Positions 17,274-27,063 of a stretch of DNA of 36,329 nucleotides are shown here, piece by piece; the stretch's first letter is position 1, and the number at the start of each line of letters is the position of its first letter. The notes beneath the pieces were generated by a model that searched no databases, had not been told where the DNA came from, and worked only from the letters and a program-made list of their open reading frames with translations. This DNA is from an uncultured Bacteroidia bacterium (GTDB taxonomy: Bacteria > Bacteroidota > Bacteroidia > Bacteroidales > UBA932), in the NCBI GenBank assembly GCA_902798975.1, contig CADBYT010000025.1, positions 1 through 36,329 on the forward strand, written 5' to 3'. Made by a program: the position numbers and the translations under genes.

Positions 17274-17277
<4 letters not shown>
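16765..17277 (-). CDS. lptE: LptE-like LPS-assembly lipoprotein
   Basis: 170 residues. A lipoprotein signal ends in LLSGCG (Cys about 21), followed by IYSFSGTSIQNDVNTICIDYF, the typical LptE opening of Bacteroidota, and strands with basic residues in the middle. LptE plugs the LptD barrel that inserts lipopolysaccharide in the outer leaflet. It overlaps the upstream regulator by 4 bases and the downstream hypothetical by 7. Confidence 0.88.
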
Positions 17278-18488
<1,211 letters not shown>

Positions 18489-18514
18489 AGAGAGCAAAGT
18501 TAAGGATTATTTTT

Positions 18515-18522
18515 TATATTTG
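18515..18522 (+). promoter_or_regulatory. Candidate -7 element of the OmpA-domain lipoprotein gene
   Basis: TATATTTG matches TAnnTTTG and lies 41 bases before the start codon at 18564. No clear -33 TTTG at 19-21 bases upstream. Confidence 0.55.
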
Positions 18523-18563
18523 TGAATCGAATAACACGTACAACCATAAAACCAGGAATCAGC

Positions 18564-20213
18564 ATGAAAAATATCACGAGAATTCTTCTCCTGTTCGCCA
18601 CCGTCGTCGTGGCCGCCGCTTGCGGCAAATCCCGCGCCGAGCAGATGAAACTGGCCGAGAAGGTCCAGATCGACTGCACGCCCGAAGTGCTCGCCCTCGT
18701 GGGCGACAAGATCCCCGTCTCCCTGACGGTCACCTATCCGGACGGCTATTTCCATCCCAAGGCCACGCTGCAGGTCACGCCCGTGCTGGTGTACAGCAGC
18801 GGCGAGGAGCAGAAAGGCCCCACCTTCACCTACCAGGGCGAGAAGGTGCTGGACAATTATAAAGTCGTCCCCAAGGCGGGCGGCACCGTCCGCGAGCAGT
18901 TCGCGTTCGACTATGAGGAAGGCGTCGAGCAGGCGCACCTCGAACTGCGCGGCGTGGCCGGCTACAATGGCAAGGAGATCGCCATCCCGGCCGTGAAGGT
19001 GGCCGACGGCACGATCGTGACCCAGCTGCTTGCCAGCCAGCACGGCACCTACAGCTACAAGAAAGACGACTACCAGGCCGTGATCCACGAGCAGACGGAA
19101 GGCCAGGTGATGTACGACTACAATTCCTCCACCATCAAGGGCAGCGAGCTCCGTTCGCAGTCGATCAAGGAGCTGCAGGCCGCCCTGGCCCAGATCGAGG
19201 CCGATCCGCGCTACACCGTCACGGGTACGAGCGTCGTGGCTTACGCCTCTCCGGAAGGCGGCCAGGAGTACAACGCCAAGCTCTCCGACAACCGCGCCGC
19301 TTCCGCCCAGAAGGCCTGGGGCCAGGTCACGGGCGACAAGAACGCTCCGGACAACCTGGAGGTGCGCAGTATCGGACAGGACTGGGAAGGCTTCCGCGAG
19401 GCCGTCCAGAAGTCTGACATCGAGGACAAGGAGCTGATCCTGCGCGTCCTGTCGATGTACAGCGATCCGGCCGTGCGCGAGAGCGAGATCAAGAACATGT
19501 CCAAGGTCTACACCGAGATCAACAAGAGCGTCTTCCCGGAGCTCCGCCGCGCCCGCTTCATCACGGAGATGGACTACCAGAATTTCTCGGACGAGGAGCT
19601 GGTCGAGATGTCCCGCCAGGCGGTGGACGTGCTGGACGAGGAAGGCCTGCTGCGCGTGGCTTCCATCACGGAGGACAACGCCCGCAAGGAGGAACTCTAC
19701 AAGAAGGCCGTGGACAAGTTCGGTTCCGACCGCGCCCGTTTCAACCTGGCCGCCATGGCGCTGGATGACCAGCGTCCGGACGCTGCCGCGAAGTATCTGA
19801 ACGCCATCAAGACCCAGGATGCCGATGTGCAGAACGCCCGCGGCGTGGTCGAGCTGCAGCGTGGCGACCGCAAGGCTGCCGCGGACTGGTTCCGCAAGGC
19901 CGGCACCCCGGAAGCGAAGGCCAACCTCGGCCTGCTGCAGCTGCTGGACGGCAACTATGACGCCGCCGCGAAGCAGCTCGAGGGCTCCGACGGCCTGAAC
20001 GGCGCCATTGCCAGCCTGCTGGCCGGCCGCCTGGATGAGGCCGAGGCCCGCGTGACCTGCCACTGTGGCCGTGCCGAATACGTGCGCGCCATCATCGCCG
20101 CCCGCAAGGGTGACGCCGCCGGTGTCCGCACGCACCTGGCCAACGTCGAGGCGAAGGACAAGCGCCTCTACGAGCAGTCCCGCACCGATGTCGAATTCGC
20201 AAAGTACCGGTAG
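18564..20213 (+). CDS. OmpA-domain lipoprotein with TPR-like repeats
   Basis: 549 residues from ATG 18564. A lipoprotein signal ends in VAAACG (Cys20). A beta-rich N-terminal region of ~170 residues is followed by an OmpA-C-like peptidoglycan-binding segment (YDYNSSTIKGSELRSQSIKE, then VVAYASPEGG with SDNRAASAQ). The last ~200 residues are Ala-rich helical repeats of TPR type (DRARFNLAAMALDDQRPDAA, GVVELQRGDRKAAADWFRKA). Probably an outer-membrane-anchored, periplasm-facing scaffold that contacts peptidoglycan. It is divergent from the sigma54 activator, which could regulate it. Upstream in-frame starts would precede the signal peptide. Confidence 0.82.
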   Translation: MKNITRILLLFATVVVAAACGKSRAEQMKLAEKVQIDCTPEVLALVGDKIPVSLTVTYPDGYFHPKATLQVTPVLVYSSGEEQKGPTFTYQGEKVLDNYKVVPKAGGTVREQFAFDYEEGVEQAHLELRGVAGYNGKEIAIPAVKVADGTIVTQLLASQHGTYSYKKDDYQAVIHEQTEGQVMYDYNSSTIKGSELRSQSIKELQAALAQIEADPRYTVTGTSVVAYASPEGGQEYNAKLSDNRAASAQKAWGQVTGDKNAPDNLEVRSIGQDWEGFREAVQKSDIEDKELILRVLSMYSDPAVRESEIKNMSKVYTEINKSVFPELRRARFITEMDYQNFSDEELVEMSRQAVDVLDEEGLLRVASITEDNARKEELYKKAVDKFGSDRARFNLAAMALDDQRPDAAAKYLNAIKTQDADVQNARGVVELQRGDRKAAADWFRKAGTPEAKANLGLLQLLDGNYDAAAKQLEGSDGLNGAIASLLAGRLDEAEARVTCHCGRAEYVRAIIAARKGDAAGVRTHLANVEAKDKRLYEQSRTDVEFAKYR

Positions 20214-20217
20214 CCTC

Positions 20218-20323
20218 CGGGCTTGCCGCGGCCTAGCGGGCGGCCGGAAATTATTTTTCGTGCAGTAGCCCGAAAAACCAATTTCCGCTCCGCCCTCCAC
20301 AACGCCGACGCGCGGCAAGCCCG
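20218..20323 (+). repeat. Structured dispersed repeat, copy 1 (upstream of rpsL)
   Basis: The element is closed by 13-base perfect arms (20218-20230 with 20311-20323: CGGGCTTGCCGCG / CGCGGCAAGCCCG). Inside are nested stems GGGCGG/CCGCCC (20238-20243, 20290-20295), GGAAATT/AATTTCC (20246-20252, 20280-20286) and TTTTTCG/CGAAAAA (20254-20260, 20271-20277) with loop TGCAGTAGCC. The core is almost identical in copy 2 at 33199-33303, but there the outer arms have a different sequence that is again complementary. Confidence 0.85.
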
Positions 20324-20355
20324 TCATTCGCCGGCTCGACCGGCGAATCTCTTTT
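20323..20355 (+). terminator. REP-like palindrome acting as terminator upstream of rpsL
   Basis: GTCATTCGCCGG, loop CTCGA, CCGGCGAATCTC then TTTT. The 9-pair stem (20326-20334 / 20340-20348) with a T tail would end transcripts from the OmpA-domain gene. It is a member of the GTCAT...ATCTC family. Confidence 0.7.
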
Positions 20356-20366
20356 GCAATCAATAT

Positions 20367-20397
20367 TTTGCGTTTTTCGGATTTTTCCGTATATTTG
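20367..20397 (+). promoter_or_regulatory. Promoter of the rpsL-rpsG-fusA-rpsJ operon
   Basis: TTTG (20367-20370), 19-base spacer, TATATTTG (20390-20397). It is nearly identical in design to the rplC promoter at 33424-33454. Confidence 0.85.
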
Positions 20398-20398
20398 C

Positions 20399-20425
20399 AG
20401 CCCCCAAAAACTGGGGGCTTTTTAT
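20399..20425 (+). promoter_or_regulatory. Start-of-transcript hairpin in the rpsL leader
   Basis: AGCCCCC (20399-20405) pairs with GGGGGCT (20413-20419), loop AAAAACT, followed by TTTTATAA. It starts at or within a few bases of the predicted transcription start, so it may be a 5' stabiliser or an attenuator. A similar hairpin lies at the same place in the rplC leader. Confidence 0.6.
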
Positions 20426-20448
20426 AACTTATTTATTAACAACTGTTT

Positions 20449-20820
20449 ATGCCAACTATTCAACAATTGGTTCGCAAAGGACGCGAGGTTATCGAAGTCA
20501 AGTCGAAATCTCGTGCGTTGGATGCTTGTCCTCAGAAGCGTGGCGTATGCTTGAGAGTCTATACGACGACCCCCAAGAAGCCGAACTCCGCTATGCGTAA
20601 GGTCGCGCGTGTACGTCTCACGAATTCTAAAGAGGTCAATGCCTACATTCCGGGCGAGGGACACAACCTGCAGGAGCACTCCATCGTGCTCGTGCGCGGC
20701 GGTCGTGTCAAGGACCTCCCCGGTGTACGTTACCACATCCTCCGCGGTGCTTTGGATACTGCCGGCGTGGAAGGACGGACCCAGTCCCGTTCGCTCTACG
20801 GCGCCAAGAGGCCGAAGTAA
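20449..20820 (+). CDS. rpsL: 30S ribosomal protein S12
   Basis: 123 residues, full length. The decoding-centre loop [17 protein letters not shown] and [13 protein letters not shown] are intact, with Lys at both positions whose change gives streptomycin resistance in other bacteria, so the wild-type form. First gene of the str-type operon. Confidence 0.97.
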   Translation: MPTIQQLVRKGREVIEVKSKSRALDACPQKRGVCLRVYTTTPKKPNSAMRKVARVRLTNSKEVNAYIPGEGHNLQEHSIVLVRGGRVKDLPGVRYHILRGALDTAGVEGRTQSRSLYGAKRPK

Positions 20821-20861
20821 TTGCCGAAGGATGGTTTAATTATTAATTTTTCACATTTACC

Positions 20862-21250
20862 ATGAGAAAAGCAAAGCCTAAGAAGAGGATTCTACTTCCT
20901 GATCCCAAGTTTCACGACACGCAGGTCACCCGCTTCGTGAACAACCTGATGTTGCAGGGGAAGAAGAGTATCGCGTATTCTATTTTTTACGATGCCATTG
21001 ATATGGTAGGCGAGAAGATGAAAGATTCTGACAAGGCTCCTCTGGATATTTGCGCCCTGAGCGGAAGGTTTCTCTCTCCATGAAGAATATGATATCCTTC
21101 GCCCGCAAACGCTCCGGCCGCTCGATGGCAGAAAAACTTTGTGCCGAAATCATCGCCGCCTACAACAGCGAGGGCGGCGCGTTCAAGCGGAAGGAAGACA
21201 TGCACAAGATGGCCGAGGCCAACAAGGCCTTCGCTCATTTCCGTTTCTAA
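20862..21250 (+). pseudogene. rpsG: 30S ribosomal protein S7, interrupted by an internal deletion
   Basis: The N-terminal 63 residues (MRKAKPKKRILLPDP to APLDI) are normal S7, then the frame is lost and stops at 21083. From 21053 another frame continues with [20 protein letters not shown] to the normal C-terminus [12 protein letters not shown] at 21250. The conserved stretch that should lie between (the ALENVTPQVEVKSRRVGGAT-type region that contacts 16S rRNA) is absent. The remnant is 389 nt; adding 88 nt gives 477, exactly a 158-residue S7 plus stop, the usual Bacteroidota length. S7 is essential, so a sequencing/assembly deletion is the most likely explanation. Confidence 0.9.
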
Positions 21251-21267
21251 TTGATTTAGTTCGTTAG

Positions 21268-23385
21268 ATGGCTAAAAGAGATCTTAAGTACACGAGGAAC
21301 ATCGGCATCATGGCGCACATCGATGCCGGCAAGACCACCACGTCCGAGCGCATCCTCTACTACACCGGCAAGACCCACAAGATCGGTGAGGTCCACGAAG
21401 GTGCAGCCACGATGGACTGGATGGTGCAGGAGCAGGAGCGTGGTATCACCATCACTTCCGCTGCCACCACCGCGTTCTGGCACTATGGCGGGGAGACGTA
21501 TCAGATCAACCTGATCGACACTCCGGGCCATGTGGACTTCACGGTGGAGGTCGAGCGTTCCCTCCGTGTCCTCGACGGTACGATAGCCACGTTCTGCGCC
21601 GTGGGGCGCGTTCAGCCCCAGTCCGAGACGGTTTGGCGCCAGGCAGATAAATATCGCGTGCCGAAGATTGCCTATGTGAACAAGATGGACCGCGTCGGTG
21701 CTGATTTCCTCGCCTGTGTCGAGGAGATCAAGACCAAGCTCGGTGCCACCGCCGTTCCGATCTGCCTCCCCATTGGTGCGGAGGAGAATTTCCAAGGAAT
21801 TGTTGACCTGATTGCCCGGAAGGCGATCGTCTACAAGCCTGGCGACGACCTGGTGAACTACGAGATCCAGGACGTTCCCGCCGACATGCAGGACGCTGTC
21901 GCCTTCTGGCACGACAAGCTGGTCGAATCCGCCGCCGAATGCGACGACGCCCTGATGGACAAGTACTTCGAGGCGCCCGAATCCATCACGGAGGAGGAGA
22001 TCATCGCCGCGCTGCGCAAGGGCACCATCGCCATGCAGATTGTTCCTGCATGCTGCGGTTCCTCGTTCAAGAACAAAGGCGTCCAGTTCCTGCTGGATGC
22101 CGTGATGCGTTACCTCCCGTCCCCGCTGGATATCGGCGCGACGAAGGCGACGAACCTCGCGAACGAGCAGGAGGTGCAACTGAAGCCCGAGGCCACCGAG
22201 CCGTTCTGCGGTCTTGTGTTCAAGATTGCGACCGACCCGTTCGTGGGACGCCTGGCGTATGTCCGTGTCTATTCCGGTCACCTGGATGCCGGTTCCTACG
22301 TGCTCAATTCCCGTTCGGGTAAGAAGGAGCGCGTGGCCCGTCTCTACCAGATGCACTCCAACCACCAGAACCCCATCGAGTTCGTGGAGGCCGGTGACAT
22401 CTGCGCGGCGGTCGGCTTCAAGGATCTGCGCACCGGCGACACGATCTGCGCGGAAAATCATCGTTATTCCCTGGAGTCCATGGAGTTCCCCGATCCCGTG
22501 ATCGGTATCGCCGTGGAGCCCAAGACGCAGAAAGACCTCGACAAGCTGGGCGTCGCGCTCGGCAAGCTCGCCGAGGAGGATCCTACCTTCACCGTCAAGT
22601 CTGACGCCGATACGGGCCAGACCGTCATCAGCGGTATGGGTGAGCTCCACCTCGACATCATCGTGGACCGTCTGCGCCGTGAGTTCGGCGTCGAGATCAA
22701 CCAGGGTGCTCCGCAGGTCAACTACAAAGAGGCGATCACCACCACCGTCCAGCATCGTGAAGTCTTCAAGAAGCAGACGGGCGGTCGCGGTAAATTTGCT
22801 GATATCATCGTCGAGATCGGTCCCGCCGACGAGGGCGTGCAGGGTCTCCAGTTCGACAACCAGGTCAAGGGCGGCAACGTGCCCAAGGAATTCGTGCCCT
22901 GCGTACAGAAGGGCTTCGAGTCCGCGATGGCGAACGGTGTCCTGGCCGGTTACGAGGTGCCTTCCCTGAAGGTCACCCTGCTGGACGGCTCCTTCCACCC
23001 GGTCGACTCCGACCAGCTCTCCTTCGAACTGGCCGCCCGCATGGCGTTCCGTCATGCCTGCCCCAAGTGCAAGCCTGTCATCATGGAGCCCATCATGAAC
23101 CTCGAGGTCGTGACCCCGGAGGACTACATGGGCGACATCGTGGGCGACCTCAACCGTCGCCGCGGACAGATTGTCGCGATGGACTCGACGACCAACGGCG
23201 CCCGCATCGTGAAGGCCTTCGTGCCTCTCTCCGAGCAGTTCGGCTACGTCACCGTGCTCCGCACCCTGTCTTCGGGCCGTGCCACCAGCACGATGTCGTT
23301 CGACCACTACGCCGAGGTCCCGGCCGCGATGGCCAAGGACATCGTGGAGAAGAGCGGTTATCACATCCCGTCTGACGACGAATAG
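21268..23385 (+). CDS. fusA: Elongation factor G
   Basis: 705 residues, the usual Bacteroidota length, apparently without gaps. G1 motif [10 protein letters not shown] is at 16-25, followed by the G2/effector region [12 protein letters not shown]3 DTPGHVDF and G4 NKMD. Domain IV includes RGQIVAMDS. GTPase that drives translocation on the ribosome. Placed between rpsG and rpsJ as in most str operons; its integrity contrasts with the broken rpsG just upstream. Confidence 0.97.
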   Translation: MAKRDLKYTRNIGIMAHIDAGKTTTSERILYYTGKTHKIGEVHEGAATMDWMVQEQERGITITSAATTAFWHYGGETYQINLIDTPGHVDFTVEVERSLRVLDGTIATFCAVGRVQPQSETVWRQADKYRVPKIAYVNKMDRVGADFLACVEEIKTKLGATAVPICLPIGAEENFQGIVDLIARKAIVYKPGDDLVNYEIQDVPADMQDAVAFWHDKLVESAAECDDALMDKYFEAPESITEEEIIAALRKGTIAMQIVPACCGSSFKNKGVQFLLDAVMRYLPSPLDIGATKATNLANEQEVQLKPEATEPFCGLVFKIATDPFVGRLAYVRVYSGHLDAGSYVLNSRSGKKERVARLYQMHSNHQNPIEFVEAGDICAAVGFKDLRTGDTICAENHRYSLESMEFPDPVIGIAVEPKTQKDLDKLGVALGKLAEEDPTFTVKSDADTGQTVISGMGELHLDIIVDRLRREFGVEINQGAPQVNYKEAITTTVQHREVFKKQTGGRGKFADIIVEIGPADEGVQGLQFDNQVKGGNVPKEFVPCVQKGFESAMANGVLAGYEVPSLKVTLLDGSFHPVDSDQLSFELAARMAFRHACPKCKPVIMEPIMNLEVVTPEDYMGDIVGDLNRRRGQIVAMDSTTNGARIVKAFVPLSEQFGYVTVLRTLSSGRATSTMSFDHYAEVPAAMAKDIVEKSGYHIPSDDE

Positions 23386-23411
23386 TATTGAATTGAAAAA
23401 AGCATTTTGAT

Positions 23412-23717
23412 ATGAGCCAGAAAATTAGAATCAAACTCAAGTCTTTCGACCACATGCTCGTGGACAAGTCCGCGGCCAAGATTGTCGAGACTGTGAAGTC
23501 TACCGGCGCGAAGGTGAATGGTCCCATTCCCCTTCCGACCAACAAGAAGATCTTCACCGTCAACCGCTCGACCTTCGTGAACAAGAAGGCCCGCGAGCAG
23601 TTCGAGCTCGACTCCTACCGCCGGCTTCTCGATATCGAGGAATCCAACGCCAAGACGGTGGATGCCCTGATGAAACTTGAGCTCCCCTCTGGTGTGGAGG
23701 TCGAGATCAAGGTCTGA
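23412..23717 (+). CDS. rpsJ: 30S ribosomal protein S10
   Basis: 101 residues, complete; contains [20 protein letters not shown] and the C-terminus [11 protein letters not shown]. In most Bacteroidales rpsJ is followed directly by rplC; here a tRNA and about 9.8 kb of unrelated genes intervene. Confidence 0.97.
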   Translation: MSQKIRIKLKSFDHMLVDKSAAKIVETVKSTGAKVNGPIPLPTNKKIFTVNRSTFVNKKAREQFELDSYRRLLDIEESNAKTVDALMKLELPSGVEVEIKV

Positions 23718-23744
23718 GCCTGATCGGCACGCATTGAAACGAAC

Positions 23745-23777
23745 ATGCAGGACTGTCCCGGCAGGGCGGTCCTGCAT
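23745..23777 (+). terminator. Hairpin between rpsJ and the tRNA gene
   Basis: Nine-base perfect arms ATGCAGGAC and GTCCTGCAT separated by 15 bases. There is no T tail, so it may be a processing site or a weak/Rho-dependent end for the rpsL operon. Confidence 0.45.
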
Positions 23778-23779
23778 TC

Positions 23780-23854
23780 GGTCCCTTAGCTCAGTTGGTT
23801 AGCAGCAGCTGACTCATAATCAGCGGGTCGCAGGTTCAAGTCCTGCAGGGACCA
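23780..23854 (+). tRNA. tRNA with CAT anticodon (tRNA-Ile2 more likely than elongator tRNA-Met)
   Basis: Acceptor GGTCCCT/AGGGACC, anticodon arm GCTGA-CTCATAA-TCAGC with CAT at 23815-23817, T arm GCAGG-TTCAAGT-CCTGC, discriminator A. CCA is not encoded. CCCTTAGC, GGTCGC and TTCAAGTCC resemble the minor isoleucine tRNA that TilS converts to lysidine-34, but elongator Met cannot be excluded. The D stem GCTC pairs with GAGC only if one extra C (23803) is bulged, which is unusual. Confidence 0.9.
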
Positions 23855-23890
23855 CAAAAGGACGGCACATTGCCGTCCTTTTGTGGTCCC
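23848..23890 (+). terminator. 20-pair perfect inverted repeat overlapping the tRNA 3' end
   Basis: Arms 23848-23867 and 23871-23890 are perfect reverse complements around CAT. The left arm begins inside the tRNA acceptor (GGGACCA). The inner part with its TTTT tract resembles a terminator; the outer part mirrors the tRNA end. Confidence 0.8.
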
Positions 23891-24040
23891 AGTCGGCGCT
23901 GCGCGCCTCCATTATCAGCGGGGGGCGTTCCCCCCGCACCCCCTGCGTCGGCCTTCGGCCTCCGAATCTTCCGTTGTGCACATCCGATTCTTTCCTACCA
24001 CCGGCCAGGATTACCCAGCTAAATCTGCCAGGTTCCCTGC

Positions 24041-24067
24041 GTCATGCCCGACCTGATCGGATATCTC
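24041..24067 (+). repeat. Degenerate REP-like palindrome
   Basis: GTCATGCCCGA, loop CCTGA, TCGGATATCTC: family flanks retained, stem reduced to about four pairs. Confidence 0.5.
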
Positions 24068-24110
24068 CGTCGTTCGGGACCCCTTGACGGCATTCATTGG
24101 CTTCCCCCTT

Positions 24111-24144
24111 GTCATTCGCCGGTCGGAGCCGGCGAATCCGGTTT
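24111..24144 (+). repeat. REP-like palindrome with T tail
   Basis: ATTCGCCGG (24114-24122) and CCGGCGAAT (24129-24137) around a 6-base loop, then CCGGTTTTTT, which could terminate plus-strand transcription. Confidence 0.7.
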
Positions 24145-24282
24145 TTTGCTGTTTTTTGTAATTGATTGATTTTTAGTTTGTTCTGAAAGTAACCAGGTGC
24201 TATTTGACCCGGTTACTTTGGTATGCTGTTGATTGATAGATTATTGCGAAAAACGCTCGTTGCTGAGGAAAACGGTTTATTC

Positions 24283-24375
24283 CGACCGGGCAGCCGTGGG
24301 TGCGAGCGAGCCCACCAAAGAGCTCGCGAAGCGTCCCGCGGCAAGCGCCGAACCGCGTATCGCGAGGCGCTGGTG
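24283..24375 (-). repeat. ~95-base dispersed repeat, copy B
   Basis: Minus-strand copy of the element at 1835-1930 (starts GGCACCAGCGCCTCGCGATA; one mismatch in the first ~40 bases, then lower similarity). It lies 133 bases beyond the stop of the minus-strand fimbrillin-like gene, in the same relative orientation as copy A. Confidence 0.8.
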
Positions 24376-24445
24376 CCCCTGGATCGCGGAATTCCTTTTT
24401 TCTTGTGAGCTGGAACGGCCTGGGTATCAGTCAAGTGCTGTTTCG

Positions 24446-24470
24446 TACTCCCCCGAAAATCAAGGGAGTA
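24446..24470 (-). terminator. Weak hairpin 3' of the fimbrillin-like gene
   Basis: TACTCCC/GGGAGTA arms with an 11-base loop, 39 bases beyond the stop codon; no T tail on the minus strand. Confidence 0.35.
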
Positions 24471-24508
24471 TAAATCAATCATATACGGCTCACAAGCCAC
24501 ATGCTGGG

Positions 24509-27049
24509 TTACTCTTCGCTGACGGTGAACCAGTCGCCGTCGGCCGTGGAGACGTAGCCGGCGGGGACGTAGCTGGTGCCGGGGCCGTCGGCCTGGTTGT
24601 CGGCCGGATTGAACTTGTGGAAGCGGCCGCCGGTCACGGAGATGCGGGCGGTGGCGGTGTCCGGGCTGGTGCAGTTGGCGTCGCAGCAGTCGAGCAGGAG
24701 CGCGGCGCCGTCGGCCTCGAATTCGCCGCCGAGGATCCGGAGTTCGCCTGCATGGACGTAGCAGAACGCGTCGGTCTCGACATCGGAGGTCACCTTGCCG
24801 GAGCCGGTGAAGGTCAGTCTGGCGCCGTCCGAGAGGTGAATGTTGCTGTACAACGGCGCGTCCTCGGTGCCGAAGTTGTAGCGGCCCGCGAACTTGAGGT
24901 TGCGCCCGTTCAGGTCGATGGTGACGTCGTAGCCGGAGCCGAAGGTGAAGTAGTCCTTGCTGTAGAGGTCGAAGTTGAGCTTGATGTTCATCACGGTGTT
25001 CTTCTTGACCCAGTAGGCGTACTCGTAGGCGGTCTTGATGTCGGCGAATCCGTAGTAGAGGCCGTCCTCGCCGTCAAGGGTCAGGACGACGGTATCCCAC
25101 CTCGGGAGGGAGTGTTCGGGCTGGACGTAGTAGATGCTGTCGTAGTCGCCGGCGAGGATGGGGTTCCCCCAGCTCTGGCGTCCTTCGGCCGTCAGGAAGA
25201 CGTTGATGTCCTTCATCAGCTCGAAGACCTGGATTCTGCCGCCGTCGTAGAGCGTGAACACCTGGGCGTTGGAGCTGCTGGTCTCGATCCGGAAGATATA
25301 GACCCTGTAGTTGACCGTGCTCAGGATGCCCGCGTTCAGGGTGCGCCAGATGAGCGTCCTGATCGGACTCATGGTGTGTATGTAGTTGATGCCGCAGCCG
25401 GAGGAGCCGTATTTGCAGTCCACGGTGGCGCCTTCGGCGTAGACGTAGAGGTTGTTGACCGTGCCGAAGACCTCCACGCCGGCGCTGCCGTAGTCGAGGT
25501 TGAGCCTCTCGATGTAGTTGCTGCCGCTGTAGGTCATCTTGAGCATGTCGCCGGACGTGTGCTGCACGATGCCGGTCGCCTTGCACTTGATGAAGGTGAC
25601 GGCGCCGGCCGTGACTTCCAAATCGCCGACGGTCAGGAGCTTGGAACCGGTCTCCTTGCTGCCCAGGGTGAGGTCGTGTGTGGAGGTGATCATGTCGATC
25701 ATCTGGTCGGAGGAGGTGGCCGTGATGGTGGTGCCGGCTTCGGCGTTGTTGATCAGGAGGTCCACCCGGCCGCCGTCCATCACGACGTTGCCGCCGTTGA
25801 TGGTCAGGGTCTCGATGTGGACGCCGTGGCCGATCACCAGCGTGTTGGTGGCGGTAGTGGCGGAAATGGACTTATAGACGGTGGCCGTGCCGGATGACGC
25901 CAGGGTCACGGTGGTCTTGGGCAGGCTAAGGTCCATGTTCACATCGGTAGCGTCTGGCAGCGTAATGGTCAGGCTGTTCTGGGCTGCGGAAGACTCAGCC
26001 GCGCTACCATCTGTGATCACAAGTGGATGTTCATCGGGGGTGACGACAGGCTCCGCGAAAGTGAGGCCGATGGAGGCGTTGCCGCCGATGGCGGGAATGG
26101 CGATGGTGGCGTTGTCCTCGGTGGTGGAGATGCCGCCGGCTTCGGCGCTGACGACGTTGATCTCGACCTTGTCGCCGTCGGCGATGGCGCTGAGCCCGTC
26201 GCTGATGTCGGCGGGCGAGGAGGCCGTCAGCTCGACGTAGTTGATGCCGGCGCGGTAGAGCTTGCCGCGCGCGAACTCACGCGTAGCCCAGGACTTGACG
26301 TCCCGGAGCTCGCTGTCGACGCGCGCCTGGAGCTTGAGGTCATAGGTGCCGGCCGGGATCGGAAGGAAGACGGTGCGGTTCTCGGTGGCCGTGGTCGCAG
26401 GGAAGGTGACGCTGACGCTCTGGCTGCCGCCTTCGGAATAGGTGAGTTCCGGAAGGTCGGATTCCGAGAGGGTACCCGAGGTGAAGGTGCCGGACAGGTG
26501 CTGGGTCGAGGAAGAAAGGATGAGCTCCGTGGTCCCGGCAGGGAGGTTGTTGAAGCTGACCTTGATCACGGCCGCGAGGTGGTGGAAGGTGAGGGAAGAG
26601 CCCCAGGTGGCCCACATCGGGATGACGGTCTTGACGAGGTCTTCCTCATCGACGGCCTGGGTGTCGAACGCGATGCTCTCCGGGAGGGTCATCGTCAGCT
26701 TGGAGTCGGACAGGGCCGTGACGCTGGCGGCGGGGAAGGCGGCGAACGCCTCCTCGCCGGACGCCAGCTGGGGCTCTCCTATAAAGTAGAAGCGGGCGGT
26801 CTCGAGGCCGCTGTCGTCGGGACTGATGTTCCAGACCTCGCTCGCGGTGCCGCCGTCGTTGAAGACCTTGATGGCGTCGTCGTCTGTCCAGACGATGTTG
26901 ACGTCGTGGACCGCGGCGCGCGTGAGGCTGTTGCCGTCGATGGAGGCGGTGATGCTTTTCCGGATGTTTTCGGTGGTCTGTTCCTCTTTCGCGCATGCAC
27001 AAAACAACATGGACGCGGCCGCGAGGAGGGCGAATGCGTAATGTCTCAT
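24509..27049 (-). CDS. Large fimbrillin-like surface lipoprotein
   Basis: 846 residues. A lipoprotein signal ends in FCAC (Cys19). Residues ~30-280 look like the Bacteroidales fimbrillin-like (Mfa_like) domain: SLTRAAVHDVNIVWTDDDAI, then NISPDDSGLETARFYFIGEP and ITASIDGN. The remainder is a long run of short beta strands with repeated TLTINGGNVVMDGGRVDL-type units, consistent with a beta-helix or solenoid, and a Cys-containing stretch (LLLDCCDANC) near the C-terminus. Likely an exported adhesin or fimbrial component. The domain plan parallels the partial gene at the window start; both are followed by the same 95-base repeat. Very long open frames on the other strand are GC-driven shadows. Confidence 0.8.
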   Translation of the reverse strand: MRHYAFALLAAASMLFCACAKEEQTTENIRKSITASIDGNSLTRAAVHDVNIVWTDDDAIKVFNDGGTASEVWNISPDDSGLETARFYFIGEPQLASGEEAFAAFPAASVTALSDSKLTMTLPESIAFDTQAVDEEDLVKTVIPMWATWGSSLTFHHLAAVIKVSFNNLPAGTTELILSSSTQHLSGTFTSGTLSESDLPELTYSEGGSQSVSVTFPATTATENRTVFLPIPAGTYDLKLQARVDSELRDVKSWATREFARGKLYRAGINYVELTASSPADISDGLSAIADGDKVEINVVSAEAGGISTTEDNATIAIPAIGGNASIGLTFAEPVVTPDEHPLVITDGSAAESSAAQNSLTITLPDATDVNMDLSLPKTTVTLASSGTATVYKSISATTATNTLVIGHGVHIETLTINGGNVVMDGGRVDLLINNAEAGTTITATSSDQMIDMITSTHDLTLGSKETGSKLLTVGDLEVTAGAVTFIKCKATGIVQHTSGDMLKMTYSGSNYIERLNLDYGSAGVEVFGTVNNLYVYAEGATVDCKYGSSGCGINYIHTMSPIRTLIWRTLNAGILSTVNYRVYIFRIETSSSNAQVFTLYDGGRIQVFELMKDINVFLTAEGRQSWGNPILAGDYDSIYYVQPEHSLPRWDTVVLTLDGEDGLYYGFADIKTAYEYAYWVKKNTVMNIKLNFDLYSKDYFTFGSGYDVTIDLNGRNLKFAGRYNFGTEDAPLYSNIHLSDGARLTFTGSGKVTSDVETDAFCYVHAGELRILGGEFEADGAALLLDCCDANCTSPDTATARISVTGGRFHKFNPADNQADGPGTSYVPAGYVSTADGDWFTVSEE

Positions 27050-27063
27050 TTCTCGCGTGGGGT

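Larger units (their letters stand above)
23891..24508. other. Repeat-rich intergenic region between tRNA and adhesin gene
   Basis: No gene is supported in these 618 bases. Seen: a G/C hairpin GCGGGGGG/CCCCCCGC (23918-23937), two REP-like palindromes (24041-24067, 24111-24137), inverted AAAGTAACC/GGTTACTTT (24186-24194, 24211-24219), copy B of the ~95-base repeat (24283-24375) and a hairpin 3' of the adhesin gene (24446-24470). Confidence 0.7.

Noticed and set aside
18507-20363. 618-codon open frame antisense to the OmpA-domain lipoprotein
   Set aside because: Shadow of a strongly supported gene; composition is that of reverse-complemented GC-rich codons.
20862-21250. Programmed ribosomal frameshift in rpsG
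   Set aside because: Rejoining the frames still leaves about 30 conserved residues missing, and no slippery sequence is evident at the junction.
21256-23364. 702-codon open frame antisense to fusA
   Set aside because: It is an exact shadow of EF-G arising from GC-rich third positions; the translation has no domain logic.
23918-23946. Possible second tRNA or tRNA fragment after the CAT tRNA
   Set aside because: TATCAGCGGG echoes the anticodon stem, but no cloverleaf can be drawn; it is a G/C hairpin.
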